Positions 1-6,550 are shown, counted from the first letter of the stretch. The stretch: DNA of 20,092 bases from Methanocorpusculum sp. (GCA_030539595.1 JAUNXW010000010.1:1-20092); one strand, 5' to 3'. Numbers and translations are program-made. The notes: generated by a model not told the origin, from the letters alone.

Positions 1-138
1 CTGAGATTCGGACGGCGTCTGTGTTGTCGTTTCTGTCGGAGCCTGAGTTGCTGTTACTGTAACCGACTGAGTTACAATAGGTGTGGGTGTTGCTGTAGCT
101 GTTGTTGTTGCGGTGGTTGTAAGGGGTGAGCCTAACTT
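1..138 (-). pseudogene. Thr-rich linker fragment of a surface protein, no start, runs off the left edge
   Basis: Read on the minus strand, one frame is open from about position 138 to the window edge. It encodes a sequence dominated by Thr with Ala, Pro, Gln, Val, Ser and Glu, including stretches such as TTTATTTATATPTP and TETTTQTPSESQ. Low-complexity Thr/Pro linkers of this kind are typical of archaeal cell-surface and secreted proteins. A TAG at 139-141 closes the frame upstream and there is no ATG, GTG or TTG between, so the piece seen here cannot be a complete gene start. A different frame does have an ATG at 149-151 but gives an Asn/Ser-rich shadow translation. A frameshift between the two, or truncation by the repeat at 155-220, would explain this. 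The plus-strand frame is Cys-rich and looks like an antisense artefact. Function unknown. Confidence 0.35.
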
Positions 139-154
139 CTAATAAGTTCATATC

Positions 155-220
155 AACGCTGAGCGGAGAGATTATCGGAGCGAAGCCCCAACTTAGTCAA
201 AATAAATTTAATCAATAAAA
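155..220. repeat. Dispersed repeat, copy 1
   Basis: The segment from GCTGAGCGGAG through GAGCGAAGCC, CAACTTAGTCAA and AATCAATAAAA recurs at 15143-15193 with few differences. Copy 1 carries an extra 12 or so bases in which CGGAG is repeated. It sits downstream of the minus-strand ilvC gene, just as copy 2 sits downstream of the minus-strand pfdA gene. A sequence AGCGCAAATC at 230-239, just right of this copy, is the exact reverse complement of GATTTGCGCT at the left end of copy 2, suggesting a small element with inverted ends. Confidence 0.6.
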
Positions 221-258
221 TATTAGTAAAGCGCAAATCTAAACAATCATAAAAGGAG

Positions 259-392
259 ATGATAACGGCTGCCTTAAGCGGTGAACTTTAGTTCCATCGG
301 CTGAGCAAGTCGCAGACTTGCGAATAGTTTCAGTGCTTTTCGGTGTCTCGCCAGATAATTTTGAAGACCAACAAATCACAATCTCAAATTAA
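259..392 (+). pseudogene. Decayed small reading frame ending in EDQQITISN
   Basis: An AAGGAG-preceded ATG at 259 opens MITAALSGEL and hits TAG at 289-291. In the next frame the sequence from 285 reads as protein-like residues (VPSAEQVADLRI, then VSVLFGVSPDNF) and ends EDQQITISN plus TAA at 390-392. A single-base deletion near 288 would join the two into about 45 codons. The last nine codons and stop are matched at 1530-1559 with only an Ile third-position change and TAA versus TAG, which suggests a coding origin. No family is recognised. It could equally be chance reading of a non-coding repeat. Confidence 0.3.
363..391 (+). repeat. Direct repeat left of ilvC
   Basis: The 29 bases from GAAGACCAACAAAT to CTCAAATTA match 1530-1558 with one difference (C versus T at the Ile codon). 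After 8 to 9 unlike bases both copies also share ATCAGATT. The two copies flank ilvC in the same orientation, 1167 bp apart. Confidence 0.75.
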
Positions 393-426
393 TTTCAACA
401 TCAGATTCTACTATTGACCATCCCCA

Positions 427-1407
427 TCACTTATTAATCATCTTTCTGAACTCCCTGCCTGTCTTTTCTATATCGCTTTCGCGAACTTCATCCACCATTT
501 TTGTATAATTTATAGCCCCGCTCCTTTTTTCGCTCATCCACTCACAAGCAAATTCTCCTGACCTGACCTCGTTCAGAATTTTTTCCATCTCTTTGCGTGT
601 TTCATCGGAAACAAGCCTCTTACCTCTTGTAATCCCACCATAACTCGCTGTCTTTGAGACAAAGTCATGCATTTTTGAAAAACCGCCTTCGTAGATTAAA
701 TCAACCACAAGTTTAGCCTCATGGGCACATTCCGAAAACGCAAGTTCCTTTGGGTATCCTGCCCTGACTAAAGTCAGATAAGCCTCTTCTATAATTGCTG
801 GAACTCCTCCGCAGATAACTGCCTGCTCACCGAACAAATCCGTCTCGGTCTCGTCTTTGAACGATGATTCAAAAACCGCCGAGCGTCCTGAACCGATTCC
901 CGCAGCATAGCCGAGAGCGATTTTTTCTGCACTGCCGGAAAAATCCTGAGCGACCGAGACAAGCGAGGGAACACCATAGCCTTCCAGAAATAATTTGCGA
1001 ACCTGAGGACCAACTCCTTTCGGTGCGGCTAAAACGACGTCGACAAACTTTGGCGGCTGAATAAATTTGTATAGGATGTTGAACCCGTGAGCGAAAAGCA
1101 GGCACTGACCTTTCTTCAAAAACGGGTCAACGTCTTTTTTGTAAATCTCTGCGGCGGATTCGTCGGGGAAAAATAAACAGAGGATGTCGGCTTTGCTGAC
1201 CGCGTCGCTAACCGGCATAACATCAAAGCCGTCGGCTTTTGCGTTGTCAAAACTTTTTCCGCTGCGGTTTCCGACGATTACCGAACAGCCCGAGTCTCTT
1301 AAGTTCAGCGCCTGAACTCTCCCCTGTGACCCATAGCCGAGTACGGCAATTTTTTTATCCAGAATATTTTTTATGTCGATTTTTTCCTGCGGGTATTTAT
1401 TCAGCAT
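427..1407 (-). CDS. ilvC: Ketol-acid reductoisomerase, class I
   Basis: This enzyme converts 2-acetolactate or 2-aceto-2-hydroxybutyrate to the dihydroxy acids of valine, leucine and isoleucine synthesis, using NAD(P)H and two Mg2+ in the cytoplasm. The 326-residue length is that of class I enzymes. An N-terminal Rossmann domain has GYGSQG at 24-29. The catalytic set is complete: His107 in AHGFN, Lys130 in APKG, metal ligands Asp190 and Glu194 in ETDLFGEQ, Glu226 and Glu230 in SECAHE, and Ser251. The cofactor loop (VGNRSGKSFDNA, 45-56) is one residue shorter than the usual class I form; it keeps Arg48 and Ser52, which favours NADPH. The ATG at 1407 lies about 28 bp from the centre of a TATA box, so the mRNA is probably leaderless or nearly so. 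No ilvB or ilvN gene is nearby. Direct repeats flank the gene. Confidence 0.96.
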   Translation of the reverse strand: MLNKYPQEKIDIKNILDKKIAVLGYGSQGRVQALNLRDSGCSVIVGNRSGKSFDNAKADGFDVMPVSDAVSKADILCLFFPDESAAEIYKKDVDPFLKKGQCLLFAHGFNILYKFIQPPKFVDVVLAAPKGVGPQVRKLFLEGYGVPSLVSVAQDFSGSAEKIALGYAAGIGSGRSAVFESSFKDETETDLFGEQAVICGGVPAIIEEAYLTLVRAGYPKELAFSECAHEAKLVVDLIYEGGFSKMHDFVSKTASYGGITRGKRLVSDETRKEMEKILNEVRSGEFACEWMSEKRSGAINYTKMVDEVRESDIEKTGREFRKMINK

Positions 1408-1430
1408 CAGTATTTCTTATTCGCATGGCA

Positions 1431-1440
1431 ATTATAAAGG
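1431..1440 (-). promoter_or_regulatory. TATA box of ilvC
   Basis: On the minus strand this reads CCTTTATAAT, a good archaeal TATA box. Its centre is about 28 bp upstream of the ilvC ATG, which predicts transcription starting within a few bases of the start codon. No Shine-Dalgarno sequence is visible, in agreement with leaderless translation. Confidence 0.6.
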
Positions 1441-1529
1441 CTTTGCAGTCGCTGTATCGCCCAGCTCTTCTTGCTGAGGTAATGTGTGGATAAAGTTTAT
1501 GCTCTTCTTTTATTTTTCATAAAGCTAAA

Positions 1530-1558
1530 GAAGACCAACAAATTACAATCTCAAATTA
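1530..1558 (+). repeat. Direct repeat right of ilvC
   Basis: Second copy of the 29-bp repeat at 363-391. In the plus frame it again reads EDQQITISN followed by a stop (TAG). The same frame runs back to an ATG at 1425 through one in-frame TAA at 1491-1493. The total of 135 nt is within one base of the decayed frame at 259-392. It may be the remnant of a paralogous small gene. Confidence 0.7.
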
Positions 1559-1608
1559 GTTAAGAAAATCAGATTGCACATCCTCTGTGCTGTATGAAAG
1601 TGACAGCA

Positions 1609-1640
1609 AAAAGAATTCTTTTGCATGCAAAAAGCATGCA
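1609..1640. repeat. Two adjacent perfect palindromes upstream of the RNA candidate
   Basis: AAAAGAATTCTTTT (1609-1622) is a perfect 14-bp palindrome. It is followed directly by TGCATGC-AAAAA-GCATGCA (1622-1640), a perfect 7-bp inverted repeat with a T-run after it. They lie just upstream of a TATA-like ATTTATATTTT (1636-1646). They could be operators for the downstream transcript or a terminator for readthrough from the left. The sequence does not decide between these. Confidence 0.5.
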
Positions 1641-1692
1641 TTTTTATTTATATTTTCGATAACAACAATTATTTTATTCAAAATTAAATAAC
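1636..1692 (+). promoter_or_regulatory. Candidate promoter region of the structured RNA
   Basis: Two TATA-like sequences lie ahead of the RNA candidate. TTTATATT at 1638-1645 would place a start near 1670. ATTAAATAA at about 1684-1692 would place one near 1714, close to the first helix at 1726. The second spacing fits the folded RNA better, but its TATA match is weaker. No experimental start is known. Confidence 0.35.
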
Positions 1693-1725
1693 TAATGCCG
1701 GTCTAACCAACCGAGTAACAATAAT

Positions 1726-1989
1726 GGGGGTGATAATATTCATCTTACAGTATTTATCGCGTTTATCATTTTGATTCGCGTTTCGGAGGAAATCCGAGAG
1801 TGGCTTAAAATGATAAAAAAATAACAGAGGTTCATTACCTCTTTACTTTATCGGTTCTTGAAATATATTCAATAGGGAAAAGGGATATAAACTAAAAGAG
1901 CTTATTTATTATTTGTAATATTGTAAGGTGAATTAAGCCGGCGGCAGAATGGTTATCTGCCGAACCTTCGGGTAACCGGTATCACCCCT
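1726..1989 (+). ncRNA. Candidate structured RNA with closed terminal helix, unknown family
   Basis: Helix P1 pairs 1726-1735 (GGGGGTGATA) with 1980-1989 (TATCACCCCT), 10 bp including one wobble. P2 pairs 1741-1754 (CATCTTACAGTATT) with 1917-1930 (AATATTGTAAGGTG), 14 bp with two wobbles. P3 is a hairpin at 1762-1817 of about 24 bp with one bulge and one mismatch; its tip is TCGGA-GGAAA-TCCGA. Smaller hairpins follow at 1826-1842 (AGAGGT/ACCTCT) and 1858-1872. Before the 3' strand of P1 is a compact three-way junction: CCGG 1938-1941 with CCGG 1976-1979, enclosing CGGCAGA/TCTGCCG (1942-1962) and ACC-TTCG-GGT (1964-1973), a UUCG tetraloop. All seven wobble pairs counted are G-U on the plus strand and would be A-C on the minus strand, so the RNA should be read plus. 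A T-rich tail (1989-2003) fits an archaeal terminator. It lacks the RNase P and SRP core motifs I know. No long reading frame covers it. Confidence 0.6.
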
Positions 1990-2003
1990 TTTATTCTGTT
2001 CTT
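1989..2003 (+). terminator. T-rich tail after the structured RNA
   Basis: The 3' strand of helix P1 is followed by TTTTATTCTGTTCTT. Uridine-rich stretches of this sort are sufficient for archaeal termination. A G-C helix immediately before it strengthens the reading. Confidence 0.45.
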
Positions 2004-2078
2004 ATGATTAATTTACTGCAGTCATTTACGCGTGACATTTTTAAAACTTTGCTCATCTTGAGGATCTATTCTTTGAAC

Positions 2079-2230
2079 AACGAAATACGCTGGGTGGTTA
2101 CTATTATAAACCGTTCTGACGACACATAGTAATTTATTTTCGTGTATTTCGTGGGATTTCGCGTATTACAAAATAATGCAGGAACAACTCAAAATATCTG
2201 TTTTTGCGTGTTTCGTTAATTTTCGTTGTC
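2079..2230. repeat. Phased TTTCGT decamer repeats with an inverted partner
   Basis: TTTCGT or TTTCGC occurs at 2138, 2147, 2157, 2211 and 2221, that is at 9-10 bp spacing within each group. AACGAAATACGC at 2079-2090 is nearly the reverse complement of GCGTGTTTCGTT at 2206-2217. Sequences of the type CACGAAATACACGAAA are common interspersed intergenic repeats in prokaryotic genomes as I recall them. Here they fill the space between the RNA candidate and the ATP synthase promoter. No coding sense was found. Confidence 0.45.
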
Positions 2231-2281
2231 TGCCTATTACATCCGCAATAACTCAACCAACTTCCCGCCCTCAATTCCGTA

Positions 2282-2330
2282 AGTATAAACATATCTTTTA
2301 CCAAATAATATAGTGCCGTGAGAAGGAGGG
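2282..2330 (+). promoter_or_regulatory. Promoter and ribosome site of the ATP synthase operon
   Basis: GTATAAACATA at 2282-2292 is a plausible TATA box that predicts a start near 2312 and a leader of about 20-25 nt. The leader ends with AAGGAGGG (2323-2330), a strong Shine-Dalgarno sequence four bases before the ahaH ATG at 2335. Starts farther upstream cannot be excluded. Confidence 0.45.
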
Positions 2331-2334
2331 TTGG

Positions 2335-2664
2335 ATGAAAACTGAGGTTCTGAAAAGCATAAAAGAAACCGAAGCCCAAAGTAAATCCGTAGTTCAGGCA
2401 GCCGAAGCGAGCGCAGAGAAAACAATCTCTGATGCAAACCATGAAGCAGAAAGCCTGATCGCAAAAGCAACACAGATTGCCGAGGATTACAAAAAGCAGA
2501 AACTTTTAGATGCACGGAATGTATCTTTAACGAAGCATGACGCAATTGTTAACCAGGGAAAAGCTGACGCTGACAAACTGATTAGCAGCGGAGAAAAGAA
2601 ACTCCAGCAGGCAACTTCGTTATTCGTTGAGCGGTTTAAGGAGAAACTGCATGTTTCAGCCTAA
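2335..2664 (+). CDS. ahaH: A-type ATP synthase subunit H (peripheral stalk)
   Basis: This 109-residue, almost entirely helical protein is rich in Ala, Glu, Lys and Gln and has no membrane segment. That suits subunit H, which forms a right-handed coiled coil with subunit E to make the peripheral stalks that hold A1 against rotation. The assignment rests mainly on its place as first gene before subunit I, as in other methanogen aha operons, plus length and coiled-coil character (heptad-like spacing from about residue 5 to 100). The start is fixed by an AAGGAGGG ribosome site. Its 3' end overlaps the ahaI start by 14 nt, so the two are translationally linked. Confidence 0.88.
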   Translation: MKTEVLKSIKETEAQSKSVVQAAEASAEKTISDANHEAESLIAKATQIAEDYKKQKLLDARNVSLTKHDAIVNQGKADADKLISSGEKKLQQATSLFVERFKEKLHVSA

Positions 2665-4633
2665 ACCGATGACGCATTTGTTAATTGCCGCGTGCAAAGA
2701 ACAGATGCCGTCAGTAGTGACCGAATTATACCGTCACCGAGTATTCCACATCACAGATTTTGTTGATCAGGGTAAAACTGGATATGAAGGAGTTAAAATC
2801 GGCGTTCCGCTTGAGAATGCCGGAAGTATTTCAACAGACCTTCTGAAAATACGTTCAATCGAGAATGTATTCCAGACATCACCAAATACGCAGTTTAACG
2901 TTCCGTTACGTCCTGCAGACACGATTCGCACAGCAATAAATAGCGAACTTCCGAAAATCGATGAAGAAGTGAGCACGCTCACGGCCAAACGATCGAATGC
3001 AGAGACAAAAATACGAGAATGTGAACAGCATATTAATGACCTAAAGCCTTTTGCACTTGTCCCGATAGAGTTAGATCTCTATCACGGATACGATTCATTA
3101 GCAGTTTACGCAGGATACGTCAACAGCGACATAGCCTTAGACGTTCCTTGCGAAAAGTATCTTCTTCAAAACAAAAAAGACAATGAATTCATTGTTCTAT
3201 TCGTCGAGAAAAAAGACGCACAGACTGCAGAAAAAGCATTATCGGAAGCGGGTTTTGTCTCCGTAACGTTACCAAACGAGACCGGAACAGTTCAGGCAGC
3301 AGTGGACAAATACACTGCCGAAAAGAACTCACAGACCGCAATTCTTGAAGAATGCAGTGCAAAGATACTTGAAGCAAAAGCAAAATACGCAGACATGCTC
3401 GCCGCTTGCGACGAAGTACTGTCCTGTGATGCGGAAATGGCAGAAGCCCCGCTGAGATTTGCCACAACAGAAGACGCATTCGTTGCTGACGGATGGGTAC
3501 CGTTTGACGACGTGGAAAAAATCAAAGCAGCATTAAGCCAGGCAACCGGTGGGCGCATTTATGTAACCGTCGACGAAGATGAAATAAACTACGACGACGT
3601 ACCGGTGGAATACAACAATCCATCGTTTGCAAAGCCCGCAGAAGTATTAATGGACCTGTACGCACGTCCAAAATACAGAGAACTCGACCCGACCATTATC
3701 TTAGCTATAATGTTTCCGATACTTTTTGGATTCATCGTAGGAGATGTAGGATACGGTCTAATTTACCTCGCCCTGGGTCTTGCACTTCGCAAGCTCCTCT
3801 TTAAACTTGGAGATATGGGCAAAAAAGCCTTCAAGATTATTATTGCAGCAGGCGGAATGACAGTTGTTTTCGGCTGCCTGTTCAGTGAATTCTTCGGACT
3901 GGCTTTACCGTGGCACTCCATCATATTTGCACGCCACCTTCCGATTGGAGCGGATCACTCTCCGCAGGTTATGGAATTATTGATTATTTCCGTAGCTCTC
4001 GGTATTATCTACTTAAGTATCGGAAGAATATTTGGTATGATTAACCATGCCAGAATGGATCACAAAGGACCTCACAGAACAAAAGCAATTCTTGCCAATC
4101 TCGGCTGGAACTTAATGCTCTGGGGCTTACTTATTATCCTGTTCGCATTTATTGATGTCAACACAGTCATAACCGGACTGACCATTACACTACCGAGCCT
4201 TGTTGCGATTTCAACGCCGGCAATTATCTTGGGTGCTGTAATGTTCGTTGCGGGAGCTGTCTTTGTTGCGATGGAAAACCCGCTTGACCTTATGGAAATC
4301 CCGACAAACATTCTGTCGCATATGCTGTCCTTCTGCCGTTTAGCCGCAGTCGGTCTGTCATCTGTGGCAATTGCGATGGTCGTCAACTTCCTGGCAATGT
4401 CTTTCTTCATTACGCCGGCGCTTGCTGACCTGAACGTTGTTGGTGTACTATTGATTATTGTAGGTGTCCTTGTCTTGATTCTCGGACACGCACTTAACGT
4501 CGTCTTAGGAATTATTGGAGGTGCTCTGCACCCGATTCGTCTTCACTATGTCGAATTCTTTACCAAATTCTATTCAGGCGGCGGAATAATATACAAGCCT
4601 TTCGGACTTAAAAGAAAATTCTCAGAGGATTAA
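2651..4633 (+). CDS. ahaI: A-type ATP synthase subunit I (membrane stator, a-like)
   Basis: Subunit I forms the ion half-channels next to the K ring in the AO sector. The protein has 660 residues from the ATG at 2651, chosen because AAGGAG (2638-2643) sits seven bases before it; an upstream ATG at 2627 lacks one and would overlap ahaH more. Residues 1 to about 340 are cytosolic and largely helical, with coiled-coil stretches near 95-140 and 215-255. From about 348 come seven or eight membrane helices, starting TIILAIMFPILFGF. The essential arginine is Arg563 in MLSFCRLAAVGL, and the family signature HPIRLHYVEFFTKFY is near the C-terminus. The stop is three bases before ahaK. Confidence 0.97.
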   Translation: MFQPKPMTHLLIAACKEQMPSVVTELYRHRVFHITDFVDQGKTGYEGVKIGVPLENAGSISTDLLKIRSIENVFQTSPNTQFNVPLRPADTIRTAINSELPKIDEEVSTLTAKRSNAETKIRECEQHINDLKPFALVPIELDLYHGYDSLAVYAGYVNSDIALDVPCEKYLLQNKKDNEFIVLFVEKKDAQTAEKALSEAGFVSVTLPNETGTVQAAVDKYTAEKNSQTAILEECSAKILEAKAKYADMLAACDEVLSCDAEMAEAPLRFATTEDAFVADGWVPFDDVEKIKAALSQATGGRIYVTVDEDEINYDDVPVEYNNPSFAKPAEVLMDLYARPKYRELDPTIILAIMFPILFGFIVGDVGYGLIYLALGLALRKLLFKLGDMGKKAFKIIIAAGGMTVVFGCLFSEFFGLALPWHSIIFARHLPIGADHSPQVMELLIISVALGIIYLSIGRIFGMINHARMDHKGPHRTKAILANLGWNLMLWGLLIILFAFIDVNTVITGLTITLPSLVAISTPAIILGAVMFVAGAVFVAMENPLDLMEIPTNILSHMLSFCRLAAVGLSSVAIAMVVNFLAMSFFITPALADLNVVGVLLIIVGVLVLILGHALNVVLGIIGGALHPIRLHYVEFFTKFYSGGGIIYKPFGLKRKFSED

Positions 4634-4636
4634 TAA

Positions 4637-4891
4637 ATGGCAATTGAAACATTATTTTCAGATATTGGAGCAGCAGCACTTGGAAAAGGTCTCGCAGCAA
4701 TCGGTGCAGGACTTGCAGTAGGACTTGCAGGTATCGGAACAGGTGTCGGTGAACAGGGTATTGGTGCCGCCGCAGTCGGTGCAACAGCAGAAGACCGCGG
4801 AATGTTCGGTCTTGCATTACTCTTTACCGTCTTACCGGAAACAGTCGTTATCTTCGGTCTTGTTATCGCACTTCTCATAATGTTCCTCTAA
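4637..4891 (+). CDS. ahaK: A-type ATP synthase subunit K (proteolipid, c-like)
   Basis: This 84-residue protein folds as one helical hairpin and forms the rotating ring of AO. Helix 1 (about 14-50) is Gly/Ala-rich (LAVGLAGIGTGVGEQG). Helix 2 (56-84) carries the ion-binding carboxylate Glu68 in LPETVVIF. Gln40 in helix 1 and Thr69 next to Glu68 resemble ligands of sodium-binding rings, but their spacing was not checked against a structure, so H+ versus Na+ use is left open. A single hairpin with one carboxylate per subunit is the ordinary form; some methanogens have two or three fused hairpins. GAGG at 4625-4628 lies within the ahaI end and serves as the ribosome site. Confidence 0.96.
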   Translation: MAIETLFSDIGAAALGKGLAAIGAGLAVGLAGIGTGVGEQGIGAAAVGATAEDRGMFGLALLFTVLPETVVIFGLVIALLIMFL

Positions 4892-4906
4892 GCGGAGACG
4901 CCTATT

Positions 4907-5485
4907 ATGGGACTTGAGGTAGTAGTTGACGAAATCAAAGCGAAAGGCGATAAGCAGGCAGCAGGTATAAAAGCCGAAGCTGACAGCAAAGCAAAGCAGA
5001 TTGTCGACGAGGCAAACAAACGTGCGGAAGAAATCAAAATTACAGCGGAAAAGGATGCGGAAGTTCTGGCTGAACGTGTTATGATACGTGAAGTGGCAAG
5101 CGCAAACCTCGTTGTAAAACGTGATTTACTTAACGCACAAAAAAGTCTTCTCGATAAGGTCTATACCAATGCGGCTGAAGAAATAGCAAAACTTCCTGCC
5201 GATGTCCATGCAAAAGCAGTCCGTGAACTCTTAAAAGAAGCCGCAAAGCAGATTGAAGAGGGAGTGGTCTTTGCAAACGCACGCGACGAGAAGGCAGCCA
5301 AAGACGCAATTTCCGAGCTTAAAAGTCTTTCCGGATTTACGTTTGGAGGAATCAGCGACATCGACGGCGGTGTCGTTGTAAAAAGTACCGACGGTCAGCT
5401 CACACTTGATTATTCCTATCAGACATTTATGTCTGAGGTATGGGAGGCAAGTTTGAAGGATGCGTCGGAGATATTGTTTGGATGA
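4907..5485 (+). CDS. ahaE: A-type ATP synthase subunit E (peripheral stalk)
   Basis: Subunit E pairs with H in the peripheral stalk and caps the A3B3 head through its C-terminal domain. The 192 residues divide into a charged Ala/Lys/Glu-rich coiled coil (about 1-100, with repeats such as ADSKAKQIVDEANKRAEEI) and a mixed alpha/beta C-terminal domain (about 105-192). The C-terminal motif GGVVVKSTDGQLTLDYSYQT is typical of E subunits. GGAG at 4894-4897 is spaced nine bases from the ATG. The gene follows ahaK by 15 nt and precedes ahaC by 6 nt. Confidence 0.95.
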   Translation: MGLEVVVDEIKAKGDKQAAGIKAEADSKAKQIVDEANKRAEEIKITAEKDAEVLAERVMIREVASANLVVKRDLLNAQKSLLDKVYTNAAEEIAKLPADVHAKAVRELLKEAAKQIEEGVVFANARDEKAAKDAISELKSLSGFTFGGISDIDGGVVVKSTDGQLTLDYSYQTFMSEVWEASLKDASEILFG

Positions 5486-5491
5486 GGTAAA

Positions 5492-6550
5492 ATGACTGAG
5501 GTATCGAGCGGTATTGCCCCATATATCTATGTATCAACGCGTATGAGAGTACGTAAAGCGAAGCTTATTCCAAGAGAGGAATATATTCGCATGCTGAACA
5601 TGGGTCTCCCTGAGTTTACAAGGCTCATAGAGGAAATGGAGTACAAACGCGAAATCGATGAACTTGCGGCTTCGTTTAGCGGAGTTGACCTCATCGAAAA
5701 CGCAATGTCCTGGAATCTTGCAAAGGAATACCAGAGAGTAATTGATCTGGCGCCCGGGGAGATGAAAGGATTTACCCGAGATTACCTGCACAAATGGGAT
5801 ATTCAAAACGTTTTGACTATCCTTAGAGGCAAACACTTAGGTCTTTCCGACGGAAAGATTCGTGCAGTACTTGTACCCGCCGGAGCTTTGGATGCACAGG
5901 CTCTCGATAAGATGATTTCCGAGTCGTCGGTTGACAGAATCGTTGAGACTCTGCCGATTAAACGTATGGCGGAGATTATTTCCGAGCATCTGCCCCAGGC
6001 AACGGAAACAAAGTCGTTCGGAAACATTGAGAACGAACTGTACAAGTATTATTATGCGACCTTAATCAAAGCGGCAAGAAGCGGTATGAAGGGCGGAGAA
6101 CCGTTCCTGAAATACGTTATATTCGAGATTGATGTTAAAAACATCACAAACTTATTCAGATTACGCGCTCAGGCAAACACCGAGTTTTCAACTATGAGTG
6201 TCTGGATTGAGGGCGGTTCATACAAACCCGATGAACTCGAAAGACTTGAGTCTGTCGAGAATCTTGATGAGGTTATCGATGTGCTGAAAAAGAAGGTTAA
6301 GGCAGCAGCTCTTGGCGATGCACTTGAAGCACTCCGTGAGAAGAAACCGATTTACGCAATTGAGGCGGCTCTGACGTCAGCAAGACTGAATCAGATGGAT
6401 AAAGTTTCAAAGCGCAATCCGTTCTCTATTTCTCCGATGCTTGTGTATCTTGAACGCAAGAGGTACGAGGTGTCCAACTTAAGAGCATTAGCCCGCGGTA
6501 AACAGGCAGGGCTAAGTGCTGAAATCTTAGAAAAGTATCTGGTGATGTAA
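5492..6550 (+). CDS. ahaC: A-type ATP synthase subunit C (rotor collar, d-like)
   Basis: Subunit C is the funnel-shaped collar that connects the D-F central stalk to the K ring. At 352 residues it has the family's usual length and the all-helical, Arg/Leu/Glu-rich composition. Family-like stretches include YIYVSTRMRVRKAKLIP near the N-terminus, YLHKWDIQNVLTILRGK near 105 and DVKNITNLFRLRA near 215. These RGK and LFRLRA segments recur in the pseudo-threefold helical repeats of the family. GAGG just before the ATG serves as ribosome site. One base separates its stop from the ahaF start. Confidence 0.95.
   Translation: MTEVSSGIAPYIYVSTRMRVRKAKLIPREEYIRMLNMGLPEFTRLIEEMEYKREIDELAASFSGVDLIENAMSWNLAKEYQRVIDLAPGEMKGFTRDYLHKWDIQNVLTILRGKHLGLSDGKIRAVLVPAGALDAQALDKMISESSVDRIVETLPIKRMAEIISEHLPQATETKSFGNIENELYKYYYATLIKAARSGMKGGEPFLKYVIFEIDVKNITNLFRLRAQANTEFSTMSVWIEGGSYKPDELERLESVENLDEVIDVLKKKVKAAALGDALEALREKKPIYAIEAALTSARLNQMDKVSKRNPFSISPMLVYLERKRYEVSNLRALARGKQAGLSAEILEKYLVM

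Noticed and set aside
1..129. Plus-strand Cys-rich open frame
   Set aside because: It is the antisense of ACA/GCA codons in the Thr-rich frame; its Cys runs reflect TGT/TGC complement only.
259..304. Box C/D guide RNA (ATGATAA and CTGA)
   Set aside because: Box C is non-consensus and no D' or C' boxes or flanking terminal stem are convincing; a decayed coding frame explains the region better.
1425..1493. Small 22-residue protein MAIIKALQSLYRPALLAEVM...
   Set aside because: It lacks a ribosome site and overlaps the ilvC TATA box; it is reported only as part of a possible decayed frame.
1762..1817. GAGGAAA near 1787-1792 as the RNase P RNA conserved core
   Set aside because: The bases form the loop of a perfect hairpin, the ACAGA-type 3' partner and P4 pairing are missing, and helix order differs from archaeal RNase P RNA.
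2134..2545. Minus-strand reading frames over ahaH and its upstream region
   Set aside because: They are antisense shadows of ahaH and repeat DNA, with unnatural residue composition and no ribosome site.
2627..2650. Upstream ATG of ahaI at 2627
   Set aside because: No ribosome site fits; AAGGAG at 2638-2643 is correctly spaced for the ATG at 2651, and MFQPKPMTHL is a more natural subunit I start.
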